Positions 53,747 to 63,137 of a DNA stretch of 64,000 nt are shown here, piece after piece. The DNA is from Pseudomonas canadensis. Its GTDB lineage: Bacteria; Pseudomonadota; Gammaproteobacteria; Pseudomonadales; Pseudomonadaceae. Position 1 is the first letter of the stretch; every line of letters starts with the position of its first letter. The DNA is taken from contig NZ_AYTD01000014.1 of assembly GCF_000503215.1 (NCBI RefSeq), forward strand, positions 124,001-188,000, written 5' to 3'. The notes under the pieces are model-generated. The model did no database searches. It saw nothing but the letters and a program-made list of their open reading frames with translations, and was not told the DNA's origin. Position numbers and translations under genes: made by a program.

Positions 53747-54439
53747 ATGCCGTCAGCTCCATTGGATACCCGCTACCAGATCGAGACCCCGGAGGGCATC
53801 GAGCTGCCCCTACGCCCGGCCGGCCTGACGTCACGTGTGTTGGCCTTTGCCTTCGACCTGGGTGTGCGCGCAGTGGTCATGGGCGTTCTGCTGGTGCCAT
53901 TGGCCATGCTTGGCAACGTCGGCATCGGCCTGGGTTCGCTGCTGCTGTTCCTGATCAGTTGGTGGTACATGGTGCTGTTCGAAGTACTCAACCAGGGATG
54001 CTCACCTGGGAAACAGGTCATGGGGTTGCGGGTGGTACACGATGACGGCACACCGATCGGCTGGTCCGCGTCACTGATCCGCAATTTGCTGCGGTTTGTC
54101 GACATGCTGCCATTCGGTTACTTTCTCGGCGCGATCAGTTGCCTGCAGCATCCTCACTTCAAGCGCTTGGGCGACCTGGCCGCCGGCACACTGGTGATCT
54201 ACCGGGAACAACCGCTTCTGCGTCCCCAGATTCCTCAAGCTACCGCCCTACGCTTGCCCTTCGCTCTGGATCTGAGTGAACAACGGGCCATCCTTGGCTT
54301 TGCGGAACGCCAGGGTGAGCTTTCCACGGAGCGCGTTCACGAGTTGGCTTCGATTCTCGCCACCCCCTTGCACGTATCCCCGGCCCGCGCCGTGGAACAA
54401 CTCAACGGCGTGGCCCGTGGCCTGTTGGGGCCGACATGA
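53747..54439 (+). CDS. RDD family membrane protein, first gene of a six-gene operon
   Basis: A 230-residue inner-membrane protein. The RDD-domain pattern is seen in LTSRVLAFAFDLGVRAV (R..D), two further helices, and GCSPGKQVMGLRVVHDDG before the last helical part. About 60 soluble residues follow. AAGGATC precedes ATG 53747; the upstream frame extension is unlikely. Its stop overlaps the next start by four bases. RDD proteins beside SpoIIM and MoxR/DUF58 genes recur in many bacteria, of unknown function. Confidence 0.86.
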   Translation: MPSAPLDTRYQIETPEGIELPLRPAGLTSRVLAFAFDLGVRAVVMGVLLVPLAMLGNVGIGLGSLLLFLISWWYMVLFEVLNQGCSPGKQVMGLRVVHDDGTPIGWSASLIRNLLRFVDMLPFGYFLGAISCLQHPHFKRLGDLAAGTLVIYREQPLLRPQIPQATALRLPFALDLSEQRAILGFAERQGELSTERVHELASILATPLHVSPARAVEQLNGVARGLLGPT

Positions 54440-55416
54440 AGCAGAGTCTTTTCGAAAGCCGTCACCAGCCTCAATGGCAGGCCTTTGCCCAATACCTGCA
54501 ACAATTGGAGCAAGGCAAGGTTAAAGCCAGTGACATGGCCGACTTCCCCCATCAGTACCGGCGTCTGTGCCAGCACCTGGCCCTGGCCCAGGAACGCGGC
54601 TACAGCAGCTATTTGGTAGACCCCTTGCAACAACTGGCCTTGCGCGGCCATCAACAGCTCTACCGTCATCGCAGCCAACTGACCGCAAATGTGCTGGGGT
54701 TCGTACTTGCCGGTTTTCCCCGGTTGGTGCGGGAACAGTGGCGTTTCGTACTGATAGCCAGCCTGCTGTTCTTTGGCAGCCTGATAGGTATCGCGTTGCT
54801 GGTCTACCTGTTTCCCGACCTGATCTACAGCATCGTCAGCCCTCAGCAGGTTGCAGAGATGCAGGGCATGTATGACCCCGATGCGAGCCGCCTGGGCCGC
54901 ACCGCTGAGCGCGCATCGAGCGAAGACTGGATGATGTTCGGCTACTACGTGATGCACAACATCGGTATCGCGTTCCAGACGTTTGCCGCCGGTTTGCTGT
55001 TCGGCCTGGGCAGCGTGTTCTTTCTGATTTTCAACGGCCTGGTCATCGGTGCGGTCTCCGGGCACCTGACCGAAATCGGCTCCGGCCAGACCTTCTGGTC
55101 ATTCGTCATCGGGCACGGCGCGTTCGAGCTGACGGCCATCGCCCTCGCCGGTGCCGCTGGTTTGCAACTGGGCTGGGCGCTGATCGCTCCCGGGCAGTTG
55201 ACCCGCGGCGAGTCATTACGGCTGGCGGCGCGCAAGAGCGTGCAGATGTTGTGCGGAGTAATGATCTTCCTGTTGATCGCTGCCTTCATCGAAGCGTATT
55301 GGTCATCCGCCACCCTGATAGCCCCCTGGATCAAGTACCTGGTTGGCGCGGCACTATGGCTTCTGGTAGCCGCTTACCTGAGCCTTGCCGGAAGGACTCT
55401 CCATGCGCCTGAGTGA
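54436..55416 (+). CDS. SpoIIM-like stage II sporulation protein M
   Basis: A 326-residue inner-membrane protein of the SpoIIM family. About 75 soluble residues are followed by a set of five or more membrane helices, with FSFLIF-type FFLIFNGLVIGAVSGHL and VIGHGAFELTAIALAGAAG, the core pattern of the family. In Bacillus SpoIIM works in wall remodelling during engulfment; here there is no sporulation, so another membrane or envelope role is implied. It overlaps the upstream gene by four bases and the downstream gene by fourteen. Confidence 0.86.
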   Translation: MKQSLFESRHQPQWQAFAQYLQQLEQGKVKASDMADFPHQYRRLCQHLALAQERGYSSYLVDPLQQLALRGHQQLYRHRSQLTANVLGFVLAGFPRLVREQWRFVLIASLLFFGSLIGIALLVYLFPDLIYSIVSPQQVAEMQGMYDPDASRLGRTAERASSEDWMMFGYYVMHNIGIAFQTFAAGLLFGLGSVFFLIFNGLVIGAVSGHLTEIGSGQTFWSFVIGHGAFELTAIALAGAAGLQLGWALIAPGQLTRGESLRLAARKSVQMLCGVMIFLLIAAFIEAYWSSATLIAPWIKYLVGAALWLLVAAYLSLAGRTLHAPE

Positions 55417-56932
55417 TGCCAGCGTGGTCATCCGCCCGCGTACTGCCTGGGAGGCGATGGATCTTGGCGTGTTGATGGCCCGCGAGCACCGCCTGCTCCT
55501 GATGAGCAGTTGGGCGTTGGTGACTCTGCCAGTGTTCGCCGCGCTCACGGCACTGCTGTGGAAGTACCCGTCCACCGCGATTTTCCTGTTCTGGTGGCTC
55601 AAGCCAGCCTTTGACCGCTTGCCACTGTATATCCTCTCCAAGGCATTGTTTGGCGAAACGCCCAGCATAAAGCAGGCTGTTCGCCAGTGGCCGCGACTGC
55701 TCAAGGGCCAACTGTTGGCCAGCCTGACCTGGCGGCGACTCAGCCTGAGCCGCAGCTTTGTGATGCCGGTGAGCCAACTTGAAGGCCTGGATGGCCCCGC
55801 TCGCCAAAAACGCCTGGGCGTGCTGCAGCAACGTAACGCTGGCGCCGCACGCTGGTTGACCACCATCGGGGTGCATCTGGAGATCGGACTGTGGTTCGGT
55901 TGCATGACGCTTTTCTATCTGTTCATTCCCCAGAACCTCGAGTCGGATTGGGATTGGCAACGCCTGATACTGGCGACAAGCTCGGAAGGCTTGTGGCTGG
56001 AACACCTGAGCAATGCCTTCTACGCCGTAATCCTGGTGTTTTGGGAACCTATCTATGTAGCCTGCGGTTTCAGCCTCTACCTGAATCGCCGCACGGTATT
56101 AGAGGCCTGGGACCTGGAGTTGGTCTTCCGCCGTCTTCGTCAGCGCCTGAGCAACGTGGTGCCGTTGTTATTACTGATGATGGGCCTGTCGCTGCTGCCA
56201 TTCAGCCCGCCTGCCATGGCAGAGTCATCCCCCTCACAAAAACCGCTAGCCACCCAGGACGCAAGCCAATCCATCAAGTCCCTGATGGAAAAGCCCCCCT
56301 TCAAAAATCCGGAAACCGTCACGCGCTATCGCTTTGGCGAAGACAAGCCGCCTGTTAAAAACAAGGCTCACCGCGACGGTAAGCTTCCGGACTGGCTGAA
56401 GGCATTGCTGGACAACCTCAACAGCAATACCTTCAAACACATCGCCCAAGGTTTGGAGGTACTGCTGTGGGGACTTATTGTCGGTGCATTGATCACGCTG
56501 GTTTGGCGCTATCGTGAGTGGTTGCGCACGTTTGTCAGCCGACGCAGGCTACGCAAGCCACAAGATCTCAAAGTTGCCCCCGCGCAATTGTTCGGCCTTG
56601 AGCTAGGCCTCGAGACGTTGCCCGACGATATTGCCAGTGCCGCCGAACACCTGTGGCCCACCCAGCCAAGGGAAGCCCTTGGCCTGCTATATCGCGGCCT
56701 GCTCAGCCGGCTGCTGCATGACTTCAACATGCCGCTGAAAAGCGCTGACACCGAAGGCCAGATCCTGGAACGGGTCAACCAGTTGCAACAACCACAACTG
56801 CTGGCGTTCAGCGACGACTTGACCAGGCATTGGCAAAACCTCGCCTACGGCCATCGCCTGCCTCCCCCTTCAGTCCAGCAACAGCTATGCAGTGATTGGC
56901 GCACTCTGTTCAGCCGGGGGAGCAATCCATGA
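55403..56932 (+). CDS. DUF4129-domain membrane protein
   Basis: A 509-residue inner-membrane protein. The first 250 residues hold four to five membrane helices, with a further helix near 365. The C-terminal soluble part (about 420-500) has EHLWPTQPREALGLLYRGLLSRL and ADTEGQILERV, the helical DUF4129 pattern. A low-complexity stretch rich in Ser, Lys and Pro lies at about 270-330, probably outside the membrane. GGAAGGA precedes ATG 55403. It overlaps both neighbours. Confidence 0.82.
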   Translation: MRLSDASVVIRPRTAWEAMDLGVLMAREHRLLLMSSWALVTLPVFAALTALLWKYPSTAIFLFWWLKPAFDRLPLYILSKALFGETPSIKQAVRQWPRLLKGQLLASLTWRRLSLSRSFVMPVSQLEGLDGPARQKRLGVLQQRNAGAARWLTTIGVHLEIGLWFGCMTLFYLFIPQNLESDWDWQRLILATSSEGLWLEHLSNAFYAVILVFWEPIYVACGFSLYLNRRTVLEAWDLELVFRRLRQRLSNVVPLLLLMMGLSLLPFSPPAMAESSPSQKPLATQDASQSIKSLMEKPPFKNPETVTRYRFGEDKPPVKNKAHRDGKLPDWLKALLDNLNSNTFKHIAQGLEVLLWGLIVGALITLVWRYREWLRTFVSRRRLRKPQDLKVAPAQLFGLELGLETLPDDIASAAEHLWPTQPREALGLLYRGLLSRLLHDFNMPLKSADTEGQILERVNQLQQPQLLAFSDDLTRHWQNLAYGHRLPPPSVQQQLCSDWRTLFSRGSNP

Positions 56933-58098
56933 ACCGGCCTTTACTGTGGGCGGGACTCTTGCTGGCGTGCCTGCTTGGAGCGGGTGGTTACTACGCATGG
57001 AGCAAGGCAATTCCCTACGATGAGGTGGTGGATCGCGGCCCTTCTCCAGAAGCCCTGGCCAACCCCTACCTGGCAGCCGAACACTTTCTACGCCAACAAG
57101 GCCTGACCGTTGAGCGCGGCAATAGCCTGGAGCGGCTGGCTACCCTGCCAGCCAAGGGCAACAGCCTGTTGCTGCTCGGCGAGCGCAGCAACATGTCACC
57201 CCGCCAGGTAGAGCAACTGCTGGGTTGGGCCAAATCCGGCGGCCATTTGTTGCTGGTGGCCGAGGCGTTGTGGGATGAAGAGACTGGCAAAAGCGGCGAC
57301 CTGTTGCTCGATGGTTTGCATATCCACCAGACCTTGAGTGACGAGCCTGAGGAACCTGCACCGTCCAGCAACAAAGCACTTAAAAAGAAAGCCCCGGACC
57401 TCACCAAACTCTACATCGACAATGAAAACCCATCGGCTTACTTCAGTTTCGACACAGACTTCAATCTCACCGACCCCAGGCACCTGGCCCAATTCTCTGC
57501 CAACAGCGCAAGATCGAGCCACCTGATGCAACTCGACCTCGGGGAAGGCAGCGTCACGGTAATCACCGACAGCGACCTGTGGAAAACCCCGAGCATCGCC
57601 AAGTACGACAATGCCTGGTTGCTGTGGTACCTGAACCAGGGCAAGGCCGTGACCTTGCTGTTCAACACCGACTTCGACGACCTGTTCACCTTGCTGATGC
57701 GGTACTTCCCCCAGGCTCTGGTAGCACTCGCTACCTTGATCATCCTGGCTCTTTGGCGGGCGGGCCAACGTCAAGGCCCGGTCCGTAAACCCGCAGACTA
57801 TGCACGTCGTCAATTGCAGGAACACCTCAAAGCCAGCGCTGACTTCCTGTTGCGCCGCAGCGGCCAGGGCACACTACTGCATGCCTTGCAGCGCGATATC
57901 CTGCGCGCGGCCCGGCACCGTCACCCCGGCTTTGAACACCTCGACAATGCAGAACAGTGCCGGGCGCTTGAACACCTGACGCGCCAACCCTTTCACATCA
58001 TCAGCCAGGCCCTTGGCCCACTCCCGGAGAAACGGCTTTCCAGCGCCGATTTCAGCCGTCAGGTGGCGTGCCTGCAAACCCTCAGGAATGCCCTATGA
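56929..58098 (+). CDS. DUF4350-domain membrane protein
   Basis: A 389-residue protein with an N-terminal anchor helix at about 5-22, a periplasmic-side domain (about 30-265) of the DUF4350 type (amidotransferase-like fold, with LLLGERSNMSPRQVEQLLGW and VTVITDSDLW), a membrane helix near 267-286, and a basic cytoplasmic C-terminal part. It overlaps the DUF4129 gene and the MoxR gene by four bases each. No enzyme motif is evident. Confidence 0.82.
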   Translation: MNRPLLWAGLLLACLLGAGGYYAWSKAIPYDEVVDRGPSPEALANPYLAAEHFLRQQGLTVERGNSLERLATLPAKGNSLLLLGERSNMSPRQVEQLLGWAKSGGHLLLVAEALWDEETGKSGDLLLDGLHIHQTLSDEPEEPAPSSNKALKKKAPDLTKLYIDNENPSAYFSFDTDFNLTDPRHLAQFSANSARSSHLMQLDLGEGSVTVITDSDLWKTPSIAKYDNAWLLWYLNQGKAVTLLFNTDFDDLFTLLMRYFPQALVALATLIILALWRAGQRQGPVRKPADYARRQLQEHLKASADFLLRRSGQGTLLHALQRDILRAARHRHPGFEHLDNAEQCRALEHLTRQPFHIISQALGPLPEKRLSSADFSRQVACLQTLRNAL

Positions 58099-59090
58099 GT
58101 GAATTTCCAAGCGCCACTGGCTTGACCCGCGAAACCGTGCAACGCGCCAGCGGGCAAGCCCAAGCCCTGCGCAATGAGTTGCGCAAAGCGGTGATTGGCC
58201 AGGACCCGGTGATCAACGATGTCCTGACCGCGCTGATCGCCGGCGGGCATGTGCTGCTCGAAGGTGTACCGGGTCTGGGTAAAACCCTGCTGGTGCGTGC
58301 CCTGGCACGCTGCTTTGAGGGCGATTTCGCGCGCATCCAGTTCACCCCGGACCTGATGCCCAGCGATGTCACAGGCCACGCCGTGTATGACCTGCACACC
58401 GAACAGTTCAAGCTGCGCAAAGGGCCGGTGTTCACCCATTTGTTGCTGGCCGACGAAATCAACCGTGCCCCGGCCAAGACCCAGGCCGCGTTGCTCGAAG
58501 CGATGCAGGAACGGCAAGTCACCCTCGAAGGCGAGGCGTTGCCCATCGGCCAACCGTTCATGGTGCTGGCGACCCAGAACCCTATTGAACAGGAAGGTAC
58601 TTACCCCCTGCCGGAAGCGGAGCTGGATCGCTTCATGCTCAAGGTGCGCATGGATTACCCCGATGCGCAGCAAGAACTGGACATGGTGCGTGAAGTCACG
58701 CGCTCGTCTCGGGCCGACATGCTGGATGTAAAACCCTTGCGCACGGTACTGCTGGCCGAAGATGTGCTGCAGCTTCAGCAGATAGCCAGTGAGCTGGCAC
58801 TCGACGAACAAGTGCTCGACTATGCCGTACGGCTGGCGCGCGCCACCCGCAGTTGGCCGGGGCTGGCCATCGGTGCCGGCCCGCGGGCGTCCATCGATCT
58901 GGTGCGCGGCGCGCGCGCCCGTGCCTTGTTGCGCGGCGGCGAATTCGTCACGCCGGACGACATCAAGGATTGTGCCTTGGCAGTACTGCGCCATCGGGTA
59001 CGTATCGCGCCAGAGCTGGATATCGATGGGTTGGAAGTCGACCAGGTGCTCAAGCAACTGCTCGATCAGATCCCGGCGCCTCGGCAATGA
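58095..59090 (+). CDS. MoxR-family AAA+ ATPase
   Basis: A 331-residue AAA+ protein. Walker A GVPGLGKT lies at 57-64, Walker B LLLADEIN at 116-123, and the sensor region has ATQNPIEQEGTYPLPEAELDRF, a MoxR signature. MoxR proteins act as chaperones that assemble or activate partner complexes, often through DUF58 or von Willebrand A proteins. The start overlaps the stop of the DUF4350 gene by four bases, and a DUF58 gene follows 7 bases on. Confidence 0.95.
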   Translation: MSEFPSATGLTRETVQRASGQAQALRNELRKAVIGQDPVINDVLTALIAGGHVLLEGVPGLGKTLLVRALARCFEGDFARIQFTPDLMPSDVTGHAVYDLHTEQFKLRKGPVFTHLLLADEINRAPAKTQAALLEAMQERQVTLEGEALPIGQPFMVLATQNPIEQEGTYPLPEAELDRFMLKVRMDYPDAQQELDMVREVTRSSRADMLDVKPLRTVLLAEDVLQLQQIASELALDEQVLDYAVRLARATRSWPGLAIGAGPRASIDLVRGARARALLRGGEFVTPDDIKDCALAVLRHRVRIAPELDIDGLEVDQVLKQLLDQIPAPRQ

Positions 59091-59097
59091 CTCGCCC

Positions 59098-60429
59098 ATG
59101 AAACCGACCCGTCTGCTGTTGAACTGGCTGGGCGTATTGCTGGGCTTGGGCATCGTGCTGGGCACTGCGGCAGCGTTGCAGGTCAAGTTGCCCGACACCT
59201 TGTACGCCATCGCATGGGGGCTGCTACTGGCACTGTTACTGCTCGCGCTGCTGGATGCGATGCGTCTGCGTAACCGCCCTTCGCCCCGCGTGCAACGGCA
59301 AATGCCCGGAAGCCTGGCACTGGGCCGCTGGGGAGAAATCCGCCTGGTTCTAGAGCATGACTTTGCGCAGGCACTGAGCGTGCAGGTGTTCGATCATGTC
59401 CCTGACGGGTTGTCCGTCGAGCACATGCCCCAATCCATAGACCTGCGCCCCGGTGAACGCAGTGAACTGGGTTATCGCCTTCGCCCCTTGCGACGCGGGC
59501 ATTTCAATTTCGGCCGCTGTGAAATTCACCTGCCCAGCCCCATGGGCCTGTGGTCAGCACGACGACTGATCGAAGTGAGCGATACTACCCGCGTCTACCC
59601 GGACTTCGCCCGTCTGTACGGCGCCCAACTCCAGGGCGTGGACAACTGGCTGAGCCAACTGGGTGTACGCCAACGCCAGCGGCGCGGCTTGGGACTGGAA
59701 TTTCACCAGTTGCGCGAGTTTCGCGAAGGGGACAGCCTACGGCAGATCGACTGGAAGGCCACCGCCCGGCAACGCACACCCATTGCTCGTGAATACCAGG
59801 ATGAGCGCGACCAACAGATCGTGTTCATGCTCGATTGCGGCCGCCGCATGCGTAGCCAGGATGACGAACTGTCTCACTTTGACCATGCCCTGAATGCCTG
59901 CCTGCTGCTCAGCTACGTCGCGTTGCGCCAGGGGGATGCGGTAGGACTGTGCACCTTTGCCGGTGACCAGCCACGCTACCTGGCGCCGGTCAAAGGCAGT
60001 AGCCAATTGAACCTGTTGCTCAACGCGGTATACGACCTGGATACCACTCGACGGACTGCTGACTATCAGGCTGCAGCAAGCGAGTTGCTGGCTCGGCAGA
60101 AACGGCGCGCATTGGTGATCGTGATAACCAACCTGCGGGATGAGGATGATGAAACACTGCTGGCTGCCGTCAAGCGTATCAGTCGTCAACACAGGGTGCT
60201 GGTGGTCAGCCTGCGCGAGGAAGCGCTCGATCGACTGCGCCAAGCCCCCGTACAAACCTTGCCCGAAGCCTTGGCCTACAGCGGCACCATCGACTACCTG
60301 AATACCCGCAACGAACTGCACGACCGACTCAGCGCCCAAGGCCTGTCCCTATTGGACAGTTTGCCGTCTGAACTGGGACCGGCGTTGGTCACGCGCTACC
60401 TGGGGTGGAAGAAAGCTGGCGTGCTCTGA
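59098..60429 (+). CDS. DUF58-domain protein
   Basis: A 443-residue membrane-anchored protein. Two helices at about 8-25 and 33-51 are followed by the DUF58 domain, with EFHQLREFREGDSLRQIDWKA near residues 200-220 and a von Willebrand A-like fold afterwards. The metal-site motif DxSxS is seen only as LDCGRRM, so metal-dependent binding may be lost. In MoxR pairs DUF58 proteins are the likely clients. A GTG/ATG earlier in frame is in the MoxR gene; ATG 59098 begins MKPTRLLLNWLG. It ends the six-gene operon. Confidence 0.92.
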   Translation: MKPTRLLLNWLGVLLGLGIVLGTAAALQVKLPDTLYAIAWGLLLALLLLALLDAMRLRNRPSPRVQRQMPGSLALGRWGEIRLVLEHDFAQALSVQVFDHVPDGLSVEHMPQSIDLRPGERSELGYRLRPLRRGHFNFGRCEIHLPSPMGLWSARRLIEVSDTTRVYPDFARLYGAQLQGVDNWLSQLGVRQRQRRGLGLEFHQLREFREGDSLRQIDWKATARQRTPIAREYQDERDQQIVFMLDCGRRMRSQDDELSHFDHALNACLLLSYVALRQGDAVGLCTFAGDQPRYLAPVKGSSQLNLLLNAVYDLDTTRRTADYQAAASELLARQKRRALVIVITNLRDEDDETLLAAVKRISRQHRVLVVSLREEALDRLRQAPVQTLPEALAYSGTIDYLNTRNELHDRLSAQGLSLLDSLPSELGPALVTRYLGWKKAGVL

Positions 60430-60451
60430 AAAGTGCCCGCCAACTCTTTAT

Positions 60452-60811
60452 CTAAGCCGAAGCCTGCAAAGGATCAAAGCTGAAGTAATGCAATAAGACG
60501 TTGATCAACTGCTCATATTCCTCAGGTGCCTGCAGCACCCTGAACCCGGAATCATAGTGCTGGGGGTTTACATCCTCATGACTCCATAGGCAGCTCGCCG
60601 TGAGATCAATGGGATGGAAGGTGCCGTCAGCCGCCGGAATCTTCAAACGCAGCTCAAAATCCACGTCGACCATCATGGGCAGTTGGCTGATTAACATCAG
60701 TCCATCTTCAGAGACATTTCCCAAAAAGCCGATGGGCTTGTCGGTAAGACGATTAAACACTTGCAAAAAACAAGGAAGCTGATGCCGCTCGATCCGTCGG
60801 TCGGTAAACAT
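60452..60811 (-). CDS. PilZ domain protein
   Basis: A 119-residue single PilZ domain, a cyclic di-GMP receptor fold. Both binding motifs are visible: the arginine-rich start DRRIERHQLP (RxxxR) and GNVSEDGLML (NxSxxG). The start at 60811 fits the domain; the frame extends to 60982 with an unlikely leader. No output domain is present, so it would work by protein contact. It is convergent with the DUF58 gene. Confidence 0.88.
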   Translation of the reverse strand: MFTDRRIERHQLPCFLQVFNRLTDKPIGFLGNVSEDGLMLISQLPMMVDVDFELRLKIPAADGTFHPIDLTASCLWSHEDVNPQHYDSGFRVLQAPEEYEQLINVLLHYFSFDPLQASA

Positions 60812-61035
60812 GGTGAGATCGCCATCCAATGGCCATGACTGCGGCCGTGCCAGTGATTCGGAACGGGTAATACGCCCGCTCTCCTTGGATCTCGGTGCGA
60901 CAACAGGCAATTGCCTGCCGCTAGACAGCCACCCAGTCCGGGGCCCCACATCCATTTGCATAGAACTTATACAAATGAACATTCAAAGAATAGCCCAAGA
61001 CTGGCAACGGGCCAGTTATGGAATGACGAATATCA

Positions 61036-61410
61036 TCACAAAGAAGCTGGTCGCGGTTGCGCGACGCTTGCACTAGGGTAATGCCCCAGTTGTTGCAGGG
61101 TGTCGAGCCTCGCGCGGGCGCGGTAGGCGTACTCGCTCGATGGGTATTGATTGATAATGAATTGATAGGTCTGTACCGCGTCGACGAACAGCTTTTGCCG
61201 TTCCAGGCACTGACCGCGCAACATCGAGACTTCCGGCTGCACATAACGTCGGGTGCGACTTTCACGGTCGACCTGGGACAATTCCAGGGTAACGCGCTCG
61301 CAGTCACCGACCTTGTAGGCGCGGTAGGCATTGTTCAGATGGTGATCCATCGACCAACGGGTGCAGCCGACAACACTGACGGCCAGGGCAGCAATGAGCA
61401 AAATTCGCAT
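61036..61410 (-). CDS. Tetratricopeptide-repeat lipoprotein
   Basis: A 124-residue secreted lipoprotein. The lipobox VVGC places the lipid on Cys16. The mature part has TPR-like helical pairs (HLNNAYRAYKVGDCERVTLELSQVD, LFVDAVQTYQFIINQYPSSEYAYRARARLDTL). It stands alone between the PilZ gene and pyk. The function is unknown. Confidence 0.86.
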   Translation of the reverse strand: MRILLIAALAVSVVGCTRWSMDHHLNNAYRAYKVGDCERVTLELSQVDRESRTRRYVQPEVSMLRGQCLERQKLFVDAVQTYQFIINQYPSSEYAYRARARLDTLQQLGHYPSASVAQPRPASL

Positions 61411-61583
61411 GAGGGTTCTCCTGTCTTGTGCAGTGTATCGACCCCTCGTCGAAAATCTTCAAGGATGTTCGTATTCAGCCGCAGCGAAAACAAGTCAATC
61501 ATCGATAAGTAGTGCAAACGAACAATGACTACAACGAAAGAGCATAGTAGCCTTCTCCAGCGCTTGAACTCAGGAGTCTGTGC

Positions 61584-63035
61584 ATGTCCGTCCGTCGTAC
61601 CAAAATCGTCGCCACCCTTGGCCCGGCCAGCAACTCGCCGGAAGTCCTCGAACAGCTGATTCTGGCTGGTTTGGACGTTGCCCGTCTGAACTTCTCCCAC
61701 GGCACCCCGGACGAGCACAAGGCTCGCGCCAAGCTGGTGCGTGACCTGGCCGCCAAGCACGGCCGCTTCGTCGCTCTGCTGGGTGACCTGCAAGGCCCGA
61801 AAATCCGTATCGCCAAATTCACCAACAAGCGGATCGAGCTGAAGATCGGTGATCAATTCACCTTCTCCACCAGCCACCCGCTGACCGAAGGCAACCAGCA
61901 GGTCGTGGGTATCGACTATCCGGATCTGGTCAAGGACTGCGGCGTCGGCGACGAGCTTCTGCTGGATGATGGCCGCGTAGTAATGCGCGTCGAAACCGCG
62001 ACCCCGACCGAACTGCACTGCGTCGTGCTGATCGGTGGTCCGCTGTCCGACCACAAAGGCATCAACCGTCGTGGGGGTGGCTTGACCGCACCAGCCCTGA
62101 CGGAAAAAGACAAGGCCGACATCAAGCTCGCCGCCGAAATGGAAGTGGACTACCTCGCCGTGTCCTTCCCGCGCGACGCCGCCGACATGGAATACGCCCG
62201 TAAGCTGCGCGACGAAGCCGGTGGTACTGCCTGGCTGGTGGCGAAGATCGAACGCGCCGAAGCCGTGGCCGATGACGAAACCCTCGACGGCCTGATCAAG
62301 GCTTCCGACGCGGTGATGGTTGCTCGTGGCGACCTGGGCGTGGAAATCGGTGACGCCGAGCTGATCGGTATCCAGAAGAAGATCATCCTGCACGCTCGCC
62401 GCCACAACAAGGCAGTGATCGTGGCGACCCAGATGATGGAGTCGATGATCCAGAACCCGATGCCGACCCGCGCCGAAGTGTCCGACGTGGCCAACGCCGT
62501 GCTCGACTACACCGACGCCGTGATGCTCTCGGCCGAAAGCGCCGCCGGCCCGTACCCGCTGGAAGCCGTGCAAGCCATGGCGCGTATCTGCCTCGGCGCT
62601 GAAAAGCACCCGACCAGCAAGACCTCCAGCCACCGCATCGGCAAAGAGTTCGAAAGCTGCGACCAGAGCATCGCCCTGGCTGCCATGTACACCGCGAACC
62701 ACTTCCCCGGTGTGAAGGCGATCATCGCGCTGACCGAAAGTGGCTACACGCCGTTGATCATGTCGCGCATCCGTTCCTCGGTGCCGATCTACGCGTTCAC
62801 CCCGCACCGTGAAGCCCAGGCGCGCACCGCGCTGTTCCGTGGCGTGTACACCGTTCCGTTCGATCCGGCTTCGCTGGCACCGAACGAAGTCAGCCAGAAG
62901 GCGATCGACGAGCTGGTCAAGCGTGGCGTCGTAGAGAAAGGCGACTGGGTCATCCTGACCAAGGGCGACAGCTACCACACCACCGGTGGCACCAATGGCA
63001 TGAAGATCCTGCACGTGGGCGACCCGCAGGTCTGA
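61584..63035 (+). CDS. pyk: Pyruvate kinase
   Basis: Makes pyruvate and ATP from phosphoenolpyruvate at the end of glycolysis. The 483-residue protein begins RRTKIVATLGPASNSPE and contains the active-site motif AKIERAEA and MVARGDLGVE. The usual C-terminal allosteric domain is present. P. aeruginosa names this gene pykA. It follows a 170-base promoter region and has a strong terminator. Confidence 0.97.
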   Translation: MSVRRTKIVATLGPASNSPEVLEQLILAGLDVARLNFSHGTPDEHKARAKLVRDLAAKHGRFVALLGDLQGPKIRIAKFTNKRIELKIGDQFTFSTSHPLTEGNQQVVGIDYPDLVKDCGVGDELLLDDGRVVMRVETATPTELHCVVLIGGPLSDHKGINRRGGGLTAPALTEKDKADIKLAAEMEVDYLAVSFPRDAADMEYARKLRDEAGGTAWLVAKIERAEAVADDETLDGLIKASDAVMVARGDLGVEIGDAELIGIQKKIILHARRHNKAVIVATQMMESMIQNPMPTRAEVSDVANAVLDYTDAVMLSAESAAGPYPLEAVQAMARICLGAEKHPTSKTSSHRIGKEFESCDQSIALAAMYTANHFPGVKAIIALTESGYTPLIMSRIRSSVPIYAFTPHREAQARTALFRGVYTVPFDPASLAPNEVSQKAIDELVKRGVVEKGDWVILTKGDSYHTTGGTNGMKILHVGDPQV

Positions 63036-63052
63036 GTGACACGCTGAAAAAC

Positions 63053-63086
63053 AAAAGCCCCGCCATGTGAATGGCGGGGCTTTTTT
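63053..63086 (+). terminator. Terminator of pyk
   Basis: GCCCCGCCAT and ATGGCGGGGC form a perfect 10-bp stem with a four-base loop, with AAAA before and TTTTTT after. Confidence 0.94.
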
Positions 63087-63115
63087 GCATTTCAAGAGTT
63101 CGTGTCGAACTCGGT

Positions 63116-63131
63116 CAAGCCCGCTCCCACA
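63116..63131 (-). repeat. Half REP element
   Basis: CAAGCCCGCTCCCACA is a single arm of the Pseudomonas TGTGGGAGCGGGCTTG REP type, next to the stop of the enoyl-CoA hydratase gene, with no partner arm in view. Confidence 0.6.
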
Positions 63132-63137
63132 TGTTGA

